Shown: positions 42,598-54,683, numbered from the stretch's first letter. The stretch: 64,000 nucleotides of DNA from Pectinophora gossypiella (GCF_024362695.1 NC_065423.1:6656848-6720847); one strand, 5' to 3'. Program-made: numbers and translations. The notes: a model not told the origin generated them from the letters alone.

Positions 42598-43186
42598 CTA
42601 ACGTGGTGTGCAGCGCCACAAGTAATTTCGGTAAGGGTTCACGAACTGATTCCACCTAGCGTTCCACCGTCGGACTACTATGTAGGGAGGGATTCCATCC
42701 ACATGGTCGACATTCCTCTTCAAACCGCCAGATTAGCTTCTTTTTTTTTGACGTGACTTATTGTAGGTTTGCCGCAGATGGCATTAACTACTTGGCCGGA
42801 CAAATGGGGAGCGCTGAAGGCTCTCACCCGGTACAACGTTTAAGACAACAGGCCTGAGGGTGCCCAGTTGGGCGCGAACCTCGGCTCAGGGCGTCGTCTG
42901 AGAGGAAGAATATTTGAAAGAATTAATCGACCCTAGTGGGTCGATAGCGATAAGCGCTGAATGAGGGAAATCGTCGACCACGCCGGCGGGGTCGGTATCG
43001 GGGACCTGAAGTGTTTGGTGTCGCGAGCTGATTGGCTGCCTCTATGGCAGATTAGCTTCCTCCTACATTATGCGATTTGCTAAAGAATGGAATGCTCCTG
43101 CGTCATTGTTCTCTGATAGATACAATTTCTGGATTTTCAAGGCAAGAGTGAATAGGTTCTATTTGAGTTTGCGTGGTCCACCGTAG
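42598..43186 (+). pseudogene. LINE reverse transcriptase C-terminus, split
   Basis: Before the insertion the frame reads LTWCAAPQVISVRVHELIPP, then SVPPSDYYVGRDSIHMVDIP and LQTARLAS. After it (from 43049) it continues SSYIMRFAKEWNAPASLFSD, RYNFWIFKARVNRFYLSL and RGPP with stop 43184-43186. W-N-x-P-x-S-x-F...Y-N-x-x-x-F-K-x-R-V-N-R is the typical end of Jockey-group RTs. The L2 tail at 42741-43047 interrupts it, and removing that insertion restores a continuous frame. Confidence 0.75.
42741..43047 (-). mobile_element. LINE family L2 tail inserted in another LINE
   Basis: Minus orientation, so the poly(A) appears as a T-run at 42741. CAGATTAGCTTC is repeated at 42729-42740 and 43048-43059. The 5' end starts at CCATAGAGGCAGCC, a truncation about 35 bases later than in 10008-10357. 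Confidence 0.88.
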
Positions 43187-43455
43187 GCCACATCGTACGC
43201 ACGGTCAAACGCATTCATACCTTGCGGCCACTGTTGATACAAAGTCCTGAGATGGATATAATGAACCTTATGGTGATAAGGGAACAGCCTTTATAACAGA
43301 TGCCCATCATGTTAGAAAAGACACAATCTGTTGGATTTTACGACATGCTGGGGAAGACACCGCTGACGGGCTATTACACTATCACATACAACGATTTATC
43401 ATAAATATATAATATATTATTATATACCTACTTACTTGATAAACATAACATAAAT
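43187..43455. other. LINE 3' UTR or spacer
   Basis: Probably the 3' UTR of the split LINE, then AT-rich DNA. Confidence 0.4.
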
Positions 43456-43768
43456 AGCCTATAAATGTCCCACTTCTGGGCACATGCCTCCCCTCAATCA
43501 ACCGGAGAGGGTATCGAGCATACTCCCCGCTGCTCCACTGCGGATTGGTGGAGGTGTTTTCCTGCTAATAACCGGGACCAACGGCTTAACGTGCTTTCCA
43601 AAGCACGGAAACGTGTTTTTTTTTGGACAATCAGATGACTCAAGCCTGCAATGTCCTTACCAAATAAAGGACAGTCTCACAGAGTGATTTCGACAATATC
43701 CTCATCCCCGAACCCGAACCTCCAGATTGTGAGCCTAACGCTCAAACCACTAGACCACAGAGGCTGTT
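43456..43768 (-). mobile_element. SINE family S2, full length, minus
   Basis: AGCCTATAAATGTCCCACTT (3' end), GTGCTTTCCAAAGCACGG core and a tRNA-like head with moderate decay. Confidence 0.85.
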
Positions 43769-44063
43769 ACTTTATATGCAATCTACAATTTCCGAGCACT
43801 ATTAACTTTTAATAGGTATACCATATAATTGCATCTAATTTATTGCTTTAAAATACCTAACATTTAAATTAGTTGGATATAAATCGTGATAATTTATAAA
43901 AAAATCTTGTATGAAGGAATTTATTGCTTAACTTAACGCATTAAGGTGTATCTTGGAATGTGGAATGAGACGACGATGGGATTATAATGGGTGATAAAAA
44001 GTGGTTTTATAGAATTGCACGTGAAAGAACTAGTCTGGCAAACGGAACAGTAATTAATGTTAT
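43769..44063. other. No gene seen
   Basis: AT-rich. Confidence 0.35.
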
Positions 44064-44076
44064 TATGATTTCATAA

Positions 44077-44380
44077 CAGCCTCCGTGGTCTAGACCGGGT
44101 TCGATTCCCGATGAGGACATTGTCGAAATCACTTTGTGAGACTGTCCTTTGTTTGGTAAGGACTTTTCAGGCTTGAATCACCTGATTTCCCGACAAAGTA
44201 AGATGATTCCGTGCTTCGGAGGGCACGTTAAGCCGTTGGTCCCGGCTATTAGCCGTAAAAACACCTCCACCAACCCGCATTGGAGCAGCGTGGTGGAGTA
44301 TGCCCCATACCCCCTCCGGTTGATTAAGGGGAGGCCTGTGCCCAGCAGTGGGACGTATATAGGCTGTTTATGTATGTATG
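44077..44380 (+). mobile_element. SINE family S2 with 13-bp duplication
   Basis: TATGATTTCATAA is repeated at 44064-44076 and 44381-44393. The head lost the anticodon region (GTCTAGACCGGGTTCGATTC). The 3' end is GACGTATATAGGCTG followed by a (TGTA)n tail. Confidence 0.9.
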
Positions 44381-44543
44381 TATGATTTCATAAGGGCAGA
44401 AAGATTACGCTTTTTATAGCGAATACTGCGAAGATATACTATAGGTACCTCTAGTTCTATATTTAATAACTTTATTATTTAACTTATTAGGACCTTTATT
44501 TCACAAAAAAGGTTTTTGTTTTGAATAACATACTGGCCCTGTT

Positions 44544-44680
44544 TTCCTGCAGACACTGCCTAATTTTATTTCAAGTTATACCTGTCATTTTCTTATCCAC
44601 CGAAAACGAAAGGGACGGATGATTGACAGTTGTTAATTTTAAAAAGAATGAGCGAATGAATGACTTTAGAAAAGTCCGGA
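44544..44680 (+). mobile_element. Fold-back family E, left arm only
   Basis: TTCCTGCAGACACTGCCTAA, TACCTGTCATTTTCTTATCC and GAAAGGGACGGATGATTGAC. The matching right arm is absent. Confidence 0.7.
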
Positions 44681-44739
44681 CACTTCATACAAACACCTCA
44701 TTTTACACAGATACTACACATTGACGTTATTCTACACGC

Positions 44740-44850
44740 ACATCTATGTGTGTGACGTCTGACGCCACACGATTGAAGTCTAATGTAAGACCGACGGGGG
44801 TGAGGTAAACTTAGGTCAGTTGAGGCGGAACGTAATATTTCAGGTTACGC
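44740..44850. repeat. Family R fragment (weak)
   Basis: TGTGACGTCTGACGCCACAC then GACGGGGGTGAGG resemble parts of 18510-18680. Confidence 0.35.
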
Positions 44851-45054
44851 AAATTAATAACTTAACTACGGTTAAGTGGACTAACTGAGAGAGACATTGT
44901 CACGGCAGTGGTGTAATGTAACTCAAGTTATCTGGTCACCTTTGACTCAGTCAAGTGTTGTTACCGCTGTTACTTCCTAGTCGGTTGACTAGAATGTCTT
45001 TATCATAGAATCATTGTATAACTGAGTGGGCTCAAAACCGCTGAATTGGGTAGT

Positions 45055-45202
45055 GTACAGTCATGTGCAATATCATGTACCCACTTTAGAACCCTGTCGC
45101 ACTATTACATTTAACATTTAATGAGGCTTACGGTTTAATTTGTCAAAAAAGTTAAAGTGACATGGTTGCAAAGTGTATACATATTAGTACTCGTGACCGT
45201 AC
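45055..45202 (+). mobile_element. Fold-back family C, full copy
   Basis: GTACAGTCATGTGCA at the left, GTACTCGTGACCGTAC at the right. Confidence 0.82.
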
Positions 45203-45661
45203 TGGGTTCAAGATAAATTATGAAATTCTGATTACTAAATAAAGACAGATCTAAAACTAACGAAAAACATTTTAATTTTTTCTTTTTAACTTATTTATGA
45301 ATTTTAATCAAGAAAAACGTAATAATAAGTCCGACATTTTATCACCTTTTTCTACTTATTGAATTTTCAACTAAGTACACTATTGATATTATTACTATTT
45401 TTATTATATTCCATGTCTATTAATATGCCTGTTAAATAGACATTTCATTACATACTTACTTACTTACTTACTTACAAGTCTTACATAACGATGTAATAAC
45501 GACCTAATCATTACATCAATAAGTCAGTAACATCATTGACTTTCGATCATCACCAACAATACTCGACCATCGATAAAACCAATCAAATGGAAAGTATAAG
45601 ATCAATCAGTTATGTAAGTAAAGTTTTATACTTACATGGTAATTAAAAGTATTGATTGGAT
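45203..45661. other. AT-rich spacer, (CTTA)n run
   Basis: (CTTA)n at about 45452-45472. No gene. Confidence 0.4.
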
Positions 45662-45845
45662 GGCGTTAGGCTCGTCTGGTCCGGGTTCGATTCTCGATGG
45701 GGACATTGTCGAAATCACTTTTTTACCGTCTTTTGTATGATGAGAACTTTACAGGCTTGAATCACCTGATTGTCTGAAAATAGATGCTTCTGTGCTTCGA
45801 AGAGCACGTTAAATCCCGGCTATTAGCTGTAAAAAAAACACTTCC
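45662..45845 (+). mobile_element. SINE family S2, truncated at both ends
   Basis: Starts inside the tRNA-like head (GCGTTAGGCTCG), keeps a decayed core and stops after AAACACTTCCAC. The last 100 bases are missing. Confidence 0.7.
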
Positions 45846-46045
45846 ACGTGTTTGTGACCGTCGCTGCGGTTTGTCGACGACGTAGTCAACCGTCGCCGCT
45901 GTATGTAGAACAGTAACTTTCCACCCCGCACCAACTCGAATCGATCGCCGAGCTAGATTTACCTCACCCCCTCTGAGGCTTTATCTTAATGACCGTAAGC
46001 CGCTCAGGAGTAAAAGGGAACCGCGCGCGCTAGATCTATCTAACG
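45846..46045. repeat. Family R repeat, minus orientation
   Basis: CTCACCCCCTCTGAGGCTTT and GCGCGCGCTAGATC correspond to the inverse of 18510-18680. Confidence 0.4.
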
Positions 46046-47894
46046 TACACGTTCAGAATGAGATTTTTATATATAGGAAGTGTCTGGTTTGTGGTCTTAC
46101 TATTAAATAATTTCGAAAGGAAAGACACCGGCACCCAGATTTTTGAACACGATTTTGAACCTGCCCTGTGATCAAACACCTGAAATGGTAAATGGGATTC
46201 GTGTCGTAATAATTAAGAAAGCTGCGTACAACCTGATAGTGGCTTTACATAACGCAGACTTGTCTCACTCGCGACCTTTCCGACTATCAGGTAATAATTC
46301 ATTTATCTTACAATGTGAGTTACTTTTTAATACATATGATTGGAACAGAGTGTTCGACAGCCGACACTTTAGCGGAGCGTCGTGTCTCTGGCAGCACTAG
46401 GCCATCTTGTTTATGACAGACTTTTTGGCGGGAACGGAAACGGGACGGTTGCTTTCTTCATTAAATAATCTAAATAATTAATACGAAGTGGTGTTTTGTA
46501 GTTACTGATCGCATTAAGTTAGTCGGAAAACATTCGCGACAGTGTTATTATATCGGAATATTCAATAAACAAAGTGTACCTATCTATTTTCGCTTCGTGC
46601 CAACAAGCCGCTTTGGGGTTCGGAGTAGAAGTCTGCTTCGGGGGTGGTGGCTTAGGTTTCATCATTCATCGTCATTACTTTAATCACTAGACATCATCAA
46701 GAAACAAGGAAACAAGAAAACAGGGCATAGTTCCTTTTGCATTGCCCTTCGGGGAAAATTAAAACAAAAAAAATGTTAATGACACTGCTTGTCAAAAAGC
46801 GCGCCAAAACTTGCGACGAATCGCTAAATTCCTGAGTGATTATTGTGATTTCAATTATAATTTGTAAACTATTGTGTTATTGCAGTTAAGGACTAGTTGT
46901 CGGTGTAGATAACTTTGTAATTGAACTATTGGATTACCTAAATTGAATTTCATTACATTATAGAGTTGAAGTACAGCTTTAAATCAAAGTACAAATGCTA
47001 TCTCCTAGATATGCAGCTATTAAGCAAATTAAAATTTTACCTAATTGGTTTCGACACGTCAACGTGGCGCAGTCCTCCTAGCGGGCTGGATGCGGCGACA
47101 CAACCTTTGTCATGATTATTATTATTTTCCGTCGGGTAATGTTTGCATGGTCTGAAAAGTAATGGCAATATTATACACAGGCTTAATTATACTGTCCGTC
47201 AATCAAAAATAAAAAGTGCGTACTTATTCAATATTAGTGGATGGTATAGGTGGGTACATTAAGCATAAAACACTATATTTTGTTTTGGCTTACCTCATGG
47301 ATTTGTTTATTGGGGTTTTCAAACGACTGCACGTTTCCATTATTTACTTTGGATGTTGTTGAGTGTACTGGACGTACTTAATTTATTGTTTCTTATTTGG
47401 TTAATGTATATTTGCTTTATTTGATTCACTTTATTTTTTCTTTTTAATTAATATACGCAATTCTATTACAAATTTATAATTTCGCTTTACTTTGGGAACA
47501 CGTCGTGCCCGTTCGGCAGCGCGGCGGTCGAATGGAAAAAAATATTTTGTTTATAAGTAAGTACTAGTAGTAACCAAACTACTTTACCGACCGAGCTAGA
47601 ATCGGGGTGCGGCGCGCGCGATAGATAGGTACTAAGACAGACTACACAATACACATTCATGGAATTCGTATTTGTTTATATTATTACATTTGTTTACTAG
47701 TTTTACCTATATTAATAACTTTCTTTTTTATTCTAACCTTAAGTATTTACGTATACATCTTTGCGATAATATTTGTCTATGTACACTCTAATTCTATTAA
47801 AATAATTTGGTATATATTATAATGTATATTTTTGAATTGAATTTGAATATACACACCATTAACACATGTTTATGGAATACGATGTTCGTGCGTC
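46046..47894. other. Spacer; E2F-like site; no exon recognised
   Basis: TTTTTGGCGGGAAC at about 46423 fits the E2F consensus, but no gene lies next to it that I can support. 47500-47620 is a G/C-rich patch (GGCGCGCGCG). 47790-47853 ends in a TTGAATTTGAA tail like the LINE at 752-1366. The ORF 46143-46400 is unrecognised. Confidence 0.35.
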
Positions 47895-48133
47895 ACCTAA
47901 CAGGGTCCACATAATACCAGCGTCGTGGTTCACGCCGCGACTTGTGCTGAGTGAGGCCCTTTTATCTCAGGACGTCCACCACCACCTTATGGTCATTTCG
48001 ACAAACATCCGTCTTGCTTTTTTGTAATTGTTTTAGTGGAAATTTGATATGATGTTGTTGACTTTTTTTGTGTGTGGCGTCCTTTTATAATAAACTTTTT
48101 CTATTCTATTCTATTCTATTCTATTCTATTCTA
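47895..48133 (+). mobile_element. Non-LTR 3' end, (TTCTA)n tail
   Basis: Second copy of 4385-4658, with a longer (TTCTA)n tail at about 48098-48133. Confidence 0.72.
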
Positions 48134-48569
48134 TAAGTATTTCTTGAAGTTATCGTTTTATTCACTGTCTAAACTTTATTTACATTACTTGGCCCGTGAT
48201 GTGTGATAGTGAAGGCCCCTTTGTTTGTTTACTATTTTTATTGCGGTACATCTTCAATATTAAAAAAAAAAAACATATACAGAATGGCACACGACAGAAG
48301 AAAACTATTTCTAGGTTGAATGCTATGTAGGTTGTAAGGTAAACCTAGGTTGTTCATTGGTAAGTATACATTCCGTTAGATGTCTCTGTGTGATACCTAT
48401 CTTCACGGTTAGCTGGTCCCAGACGAATGGAGTTCATGGCAAGGAAGCTAATCTTGGCACAGTTTTCCAAGAATCTGTGACAGACAAAAGATATAATTTA
48501 TTAGTCATACACCATTTCTCATTATCTGATTACCTATACTTCTTATACGGCTTTGTCTTTTTGAGAATC

Positions 48570-48757
48570 AGGGTGGTAAAAAAAGCAATATTGCAATTTG
48601 ACATTTGTATATTATAAAAGTAAGTGCGCAATGCACACAAATGTCAAACTGCAATATTGCTTTTTTTGAATTGCTTTGATGTGGCTTTTTCAACCACCCC
48701 GTAGGTCTCCGTCTTAAAAGGCCACATTGAAGCAATTCATAAAACGGCAACATTGAA
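48570..48757. mobile_element. Fold-back family B, plus an adjacent end
   Basis: 48570-48700 has both arms (AAAAAGCAATATTGCAATTT / AAACTGCAATATTGCTTTTT) but blunted termini. 48715-48757 is a further B end (AAAGGCCACATTGAAGCAAT), so two insertions or a tandem rearrangement. Confidence 0.65.
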
Positions 48758-49114
48758 GTGTAGTGTAGAATAAGGCGTAATGCTACGTTATGTCGATCTG
48801 CCTACCCCTAAATTACGTTCGTGAAAGATAGTCATTTTTCATAGATGTTCTACTACCGTTTCGAAACGTGTTAAAGCCATAAAGACGACGCGAGAAACTC
48901 CGCAAATGGTTCAAGAAAATACGTACAACTTTAATGTGTGTGAAAGTGATTCACTGTTAAACATATTTTGGAAACCTGCCAATGTTGCCAACCACTGACG
49001 AGCTTTCTAGCACGTAGTTTATATAACATTAACAAAACTAAATAAATTAATAAAATATTAGTCTTTAAGCCTATGTAGTTGACTTAGTTTGAGTCTGTTA
49101 AAATCACACATCTC
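48758..49114. other. No gene seen
   Basis: AT-rich. Confidence 0.35.
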
Positions 49115-49320
49115 CCTACTTAGCATTATCCCGTTCTTTTTAGTCCTTGTTCGTCCGGTTTTTTACAGAAGCGACTACCCGTCTAACCTTCCAACCCGCG
49201 AAGGGAAACCCAGCCCAATACAGGTTAGGTCACATAAATCCGAAAAGGCAACTACGTGATATCAATTATCTATGATTCAAACATGAATTCAAACTCGGAA
49301 TGCCGAATTCAGTGTTTTAG
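49115..49320 (-). mobile_element. SINE family S4, head lost, minus
   Basis: TAGCATTATCCCGTTCTTTT, TACAGAAGCGACTACCCG, CAACCCGCGAAGGGAAACCC and ATGATTCAAACATGAATTC match 59363-59699. The tRNA-like head is absent. Confidence 0.7.
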
Positions 49321-51004
49321 ATCCCGATTCCCGAGTCTATATAGAAGTGTCATTATTATCAGATGGATCTCATTATTCATCATGAATACTTCAGTACACA
49401 CAGACACTCATTAATAAAGGACTAGACCACCAAAACAGCCTACCATATGGACACTGTAGTGTTTACATAAGTATATAAACACCTCTTATTGTAATACACG
49501 TAAATATATAAAGAAATAGGTAATATATTATAAAATACTTGAATCGATATAATCGATTCACATATATAATCTGTCGTCTCGGGCGATGCACTACGCGGTG
49601 GCCACAATTAACACTTTCAAGGACAGAGCGTCTAATGACGTTGCGATTCTAAGGTGTCATATTATCTATTATGAACCATCAATGACCCATGGTCTCCGCC
49701 CGTGATAGGGTTAAAAAGTAAACTGTACTTACGGGATGTATGGGGGTGGAGTGAAGACGTAGTATGTAGCAACGAGCCGATATTTTGTAATTATATTGAG
49801 GCGAATACACTACAGACGTGACACCGACGTAACGACATATACAATTTCTAGGCCGACCGTTGAACACTGGACAAAAAAAAAACATAATAAAATTCAAGCC
49901 ATCATTCCCGCCACCCCAATGCTCATATATGGTTTTAGCTTAAGCCATTTAGGAGCCTCCAAGCCGGATGTGGAGTCATAAGCGCTTAGTATGCTGGGTG
50001 CGATTGCGTTTCCGTCGCCGTGACTTGAAAACTGTTACCTACTTAGCTACTTACCTTTAGCTATATCATTATTAAGACTTTCTTTGACATTGGCCTTAGA
50101 AGAGGATGATACAGGTTTCTATATTCCACAATGTTTGTTTAAGTTAGTAAAAACCCGTTGCCTAGATTTGACGAGTTGTATTTTCGTGTTATTGTATTTT
50201 GGGGCGAAAGGCGAGAGGAAAAACCACTGCCCTATTTTTCCCTAAAAAGTAGCATGGAGTATGAATAACGTGGCTCTTAAATTAGTGTGTGGTCAGGGTG
50301 AAAATAGTAATTATAATTAGATTTATGATGACCAGAAGAAGTTTAGCTATCTTATTAAACGAATTAGGATTTCCGTTCTTTTGACAATTATATTTCAACG
50401 AGTTTTCATGAATAAAATAATTAAGTAGGTGCAGCAGCACCGTTTGAAAACGTGAAGGGTTTTGAAAAGTGTTTTTTACAGTTTGTAAAACGAGTTGAAT
50501 TATAATTAAATATAAATATCAACAAGTTACTTTCGTTTTGCGATACATTTTAACAAATAATACATTTTATTTCGAGAGTAATTTTTAATTTTGTCAATAA
50601 TATTTTGAAATGGACTTTTTCTTTGTTTTTTTTTTGCGTCAAATATTATCCATTTATACCCTGATGCACAAACACAAGATACATTGAGTAACAAACAACA
50701 ATGACCAGTATTTATTTACCTTTTACAAAAGGATTTATGACCCTAAAGCCTGCAGGCGTGGTTGAACGACCAATAACACGCCTGCCTTTATATGGAGAGG
50801 AAAATATTGGTGTCCATGTAGAGAGATTCTCTTATGGCATGGGAATCCATAGAAGCCTGTAGAGGTTGTAGAAGCTAAGGTTCAATTGGCACAGAGAAAT
50901 ATGGTGCTTTATAAAACAAACTGCTTAATGCTTACTGAACACAGAACCAGGGCGGGACAAGCGTATCGCCGCAAAATAAAAACACCCTATGGGGTCAGGG
51001 TTAG
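49321..51004. other. Spacer with one LINE tail
   Basis: 50205-50285 is a (GATGAT)-family LINE fragment (CCTATTTTTCCCTAAAAAG). Nothing else recognised; 49679-49981 has overlapping short frames without features. Confidence 0.4.
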
Positions 51005-51180
51005 GGTGGGTTATAGTAACCCTGACACCAGGGTTGATGGGGTTGGTTGGTTGGTTGGGGTTGGTGGGTTTGGGGTTGGATTGTTGGTTATTCAATTATT
51101 ATTGACCCGCCAAAGGCCCCTGACAAGGCTCATGTAACGACTGCTCACTTACATCAGTAAGTAGCCACGACCAATGTATG
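51005..51180. repeat. Two S1 SINE pieces, head-to-head, with GGTT array
   Basis: 51018-51045 is a plus-strand S1 tail (GTAACCCTGACACCAGGG). After a (GGTT/GGGTTGG)n stretch, 51095-51175 is a minus-strand S1 piece (CCGCCAAAGGCCCCTGAC). Probably a rearranged S1 copy. Confidence 0.55.
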
Positions 51181-51257
51181 CAGGTGAGTCAGCGTTTATA
51201 CAACTGCATCCATTTTATTGGTGTCGCGACCATGATGTCCTTGTGATATAGGGACTC

Positions 51258-51387
51258 CCAACTGGGCACCCTCAGGCTTGTTGTCTTAAACGTTGTACCG
51301 GATGACAGCCTTCAGCGCTCCCCATTTGTCCGGCCAAGTAGTTAATGCCATCTGCGGCAAATCTACAATAAGTCACGTCAAAAAAAA
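51258..51387 (+). mobile_element. LINE family L2, short 3' end
   Basis: CCCAACTGGGCACCCTCAGG to CACGTCAAAAAAAA, 130 bases, strongly 5'-truncated. Confidence 0.78.
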
Positions 51388-51424
51388 TGTTCCCCGACTC
51401 CAATGTGTAACAAGTTCTTTCCCC

Positions 51425-51510
51425 GTAAGGTTGTTTGGAAGGAATTGCTATTTAGCAATAAGGCCGCCGATTGTGCAATTAAGCGTTTTTGTATTGTATT
51501 GTTCCGTTCC
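51425..51510 (+). mobile_element. CR1-like LINE 3' end
   Basis: GTTGTTTGGAAGGAATTGCT, AGCAATAAGGCCGCC and a TATTG-type tail. Confidence 0.7.
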
Positions 51511-51553
51511 CGGGACGTTCCCGTTGTAAAAACTAATTAATAGTAAGGACACT

Positions 51554-51618
51554 CCCTATCCATCCATAGGGAAGGCCCGTGCCCCAGCAGTGGGGACGTT
51601 AACGGGCTGATGATGATG
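51554..51618 (+). mobile_element. 65-bp S3 SINE 3' end with 12-bp duplication
   Basis: AGTAAGGACACT is repeated at 51542-51553 and 51619-51630 and encloses only the last ~65 bases of an S3 element, ending GGGCTGATGATGATG. Confidence 0.9.
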
Positions 51619-51848
51619 AGTAAGGACACTGGCTGCTTTTTTTCAAATTGTTCTTTCTTGTACTCTGGTCTTATCTGACTAAAGATTATTACACGATTAT
51701 CGATTATTACAAGATTATTACATTATTCGTAGTAGAAAACCAATACACTATTAAAGGTGATTGGAGCCTCCTTTTAAGCGTAACGCCTGTATCAGGAGAC
51801 TCCGCTCTTCCCTAGAAAATACATTGTACAACATAACATTACATAAAC

Positions 51849-52168
51849 TGCCTATATGCGTCCTACTGCTGGGCACAGGCCTCCCCTCAATCAACCGGAG
51901 GGGGTATGGAGCATACTCCACCACGCTGCTCCACTGCGGGTTGGTGGAGGTGTTTTTACGGCTAATAGCCGGACCCACGGCTTAACGTGCCCTCCGAAGC
52001 ACGGAATCATCTACTTTTTCGGACAATCAGGTGATTCAAGCCTGAAAAGTCCTTACCAAACAAAGTACAGTCTCACAAAGTGATTTCGAACAATGTCCCC
52101 ATCGGGAATCGATCCCGAACCTCCAGATCGTGAGCCTAACGCTCTAACCACTAGACCACGGAGGCTGT
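51849..52168 (-). mobile_element. SINE family S2, full length, ~10-bp duplication, minus
   Basis: TACATTGTAC occurs at 51820-51829 and 52169-52178. The 3' tail on this strand is ACATAACATTACATAAACTG. Core and head are intact. Confidence 0.87.
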
Positions 52169-52209
52169 TACATTGTACTACAAATAAGTAAAATATACCT
52201 ACAACTAAA

Positions 52210-52217
52210 AGTGTTTG

Positions 52218-52293
<76 letters not shown>

Positions 52294-52317
52294 TTTGTGT
52301 GTGTGTGTTTGTGTGTA
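52210..52317. repeat. (TG)n microsatellite
   Basis: Over 100 bases of nearly pure TG with a few interruptions (GTGCATG, TTTGTTTG). Such tracts are usually length-polymorphic. The ORF across it (52053-52328, minus) is an artefact. Confidence 0.95.
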
Positions 52318-53214
52318 AGATTAGGCAATAAAGCTCTTTTTACATAAGTTTTAAGTACGCCTTTTTACAATCTTAAAGTGGGAACATTCACAAACGGCAC
52401 ATCACTGGCTTCAAGTAATAAACGACGTAGCAATTGCTAAGTCACGTCTCGCTAAATATAGCTCATAGGCCACAGGCTATACGGCCAGTACTAACGTTTT
52501 GTTGTATTCTTCGCGCTGCACAGAACTTCTATCGTCGCATTAACGAATGCTGAATTGGAATCAGGGCGCTTAAAATGGCCACATCGAAGAAATTCATCTA
52601 AGAAAGCAATATTGCTATTTGACATTTGTTTGTATTGCGCACTTACTTTCTTCTATCGGGTTACTATTTAATTAGATCTCTTACCGGCCACAAAAAACTC
52701 ATACATTTAATAAGTAAACGACATTTTTCAAAGTTTTAATCAGGGGTATTGCGGGGGCCGTGAACTAATCGAAAAGAACTGTATTTTCAAGGGGCGCCAT
52801 TGGTGGACAAAATATGGATATTACAACCACTTTCACCGAAATTTCTTTTAAATTGACGAGTAAATTAATTATTACAAGTAGGTACGAATAAATACTGGTG
52901 TCTTATCTGAATTATCAGACGATTATGTCTGGCAAAGTGGACCTCACGTTGGCTGAAATACGCCGCACAAGGTAACAACAAGTTTTAAAGAGTGAAAGTA
53001 AAAGAAATTGACAATTTACCCAATTTGCATGGGAATTTTTATACGGATTGTAATATTTCTTCTACACAGAATATATGAAGAAACTTCTGGTGAACAAACT
53101 CTTGCCTTTTATGTAGTAGGTTTAGGTATGTTTTGGGTGTCTTGTGACAAATGACCACCACCACCACCAGACCTACGGGGTATAACGTAGAACTCTTGCC
53201 CAGGGATACGGGTG
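52318..53214. other. Spacer with a fold-back B fragment
   Basis: 52563-52640 is one arm of family B (GGCCACATCGAAGAAATTCA). No gene recognised. Confidence 0.45.
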
Positions 53215-53530
53215 AAGACCTCCACGGTTGCGGAGGCGAAGATGGGAGCCAACGGTACGGCAATGCAGGGCGGAAGGGGCAAGTCACAGGAACTGTAACC
53301 TGGAACCTGACAGAGGGCAGCAGTAACTGTCAGTACTATTCAGAGGCGGAGGACAGAAGTCCTAGTATGGCTTTGTAATAGACTACTCTGGGCGCCATCC
53401 CACTTGCGTCAGACAGAGTACTGCGGGGCGGAAGGCAAGAGGGAAACCACTGCCCTATTTTTCCCTAAAAAAGTATCATGGAAAATACTACACCGACAAG
53501 AGCGTGGCTCTTAAATTGATGATGATGATG
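53215..53530 (+). mobile_element. LINE 3' end with (GATGAT)n tail
   Basis: The frame ending at about 53378 reads GRKGQVTGTVTWNLTEGSSN, CQYYSEAEDRSPSMAL and stop, the same peptide as on the minus strand near 16113-16334. UTR and (GATGAT)n tail follow. Family not identified with certainty. Confidence 0.65.
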
Positions 53531-53582
53531 TGACAAATGACTAACCCAAGATGGGTCTAGAATGCCCACGATGATATGTGTT

Positions 53583-53660
53583 TCTATTTAGCAATAAGGC
53601 CGCCTATTTTGTATATGTCGTTGTGCAATAAAGTATTATTGATTGATTGATTGATTGATA
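53583..53660 (+). mobile_element. CR1-like LINE 3' end, (ATTG)n tail
   Basis: AGCAATAAGGCCGCC, GTGCAATAAAGTATT and then (GATT)n. Confidence 0.75.
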
Positions 53661-54304
53661 TGTCTGAGACGCTATGGCATAACTAAGCTATATAAAGAAT
53701 AGACACAGAATGTAAGGCCCTTATCTCACTAGGATACAGCTAACATAGTTACACCACTAACAAAATACATACAGTTGAGATACTGCATATATGTACAAAA
53801 TTTAAGACAACAGGCCTGAGGGTGCTCAGTTGAGCGATGAGCAACACTGAAATTAGTACCGAAATATCTGTTTGACGTACTAAATCTTGTTTGACGTAAA
53901 AATAACAACAAACTTACACATCAAAACGATCTTCAAATTATTTTGACCTTCAAGAAACTCGTTTAGATATTTAAGTATATTCGTAAAATGTTTCTTAAAA
54001 CGGTGTTCAAAGGTGTGCGGTATTCATTAGCGGTATGCAATTTTATTTTTCTTAATAACGCGTCGTTATTTTTAATCATTATGGTAATAAACGTATCATA
54101 ATAGATGCTTCGGAGTACACCATTCCTGTGGTCAGTTAAACATTAGAAGGTTTAAGCAAATTAGAATTTTATTATTATCATCATTTTCACATAATGTTTA
54201 CGGATATTTACGATATTTATTTAATGTGTTGTTGAATTTATGAATATAAATGATAAAGTTTATTATTTGCCGTTATTAATGTGTAAGTACTTATTGTGAT
54301 ATTG
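53661..54304. other. No gene seen
   Basis: A scrap of L2 (ACAACAGGCCTGAGGGTGCT) lies near 53805. AT-rich otherwise. Confidence 0.4.
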
Positions 54305-54683
54305 GCCTCGATTCCTGCAGACACCTCCTAATTTTACTTTAATTTATACCTGTCATTTTCTTATCCGCCGAAAAGGAAAGGGACGATGATTGACAGCTCT
54401 TAATTTTAGGAAGAAATGAGTAAATGAATGAATAACCCGGGCGAATCAAAAAGGTGTCTCGCTGGTATTCAAACCGTTTGACGAGTGCTGTTAACATAAT
54501 TCTGGCGGGTTATTGGCCAATGTCAAATTTTTAGACGGTTTTTTAGATTTGTGCTTAAAATTGACGTGTGTTCCATTTTTATGCTTGTCGATTACCCGTC
54601 CCTTTCCTTTTCGGCGGATAAGAAAAATGACAGATATAACTTAAAATAAAATTAGATGGTGTTTACAGGAATTAGCACCATTG
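54305..54683. mobile_element. Fold-back family E, full copy
   Basis: Left ATTCCTGCAGACACCTCC...TTATCCGCCGAAAAGGAAAG, right CTTTCCTTTTCGGCGGATAA...GGTGTTTACAGGAAT. The unpaired centre is about 200 bases. Confidence 0.8.

Noticed and set aside
46420..46440. E2F-like TTTTTGGCGGGAAC as a promoter element
   Set aside because: A single short motif with no supported gene or transcript start beside it.
52053..52328. 91-residue minus-strand ORF rich in His/Thr
   Set aside because: It is a translation of the (TG)n tract and an adjacent SINE.
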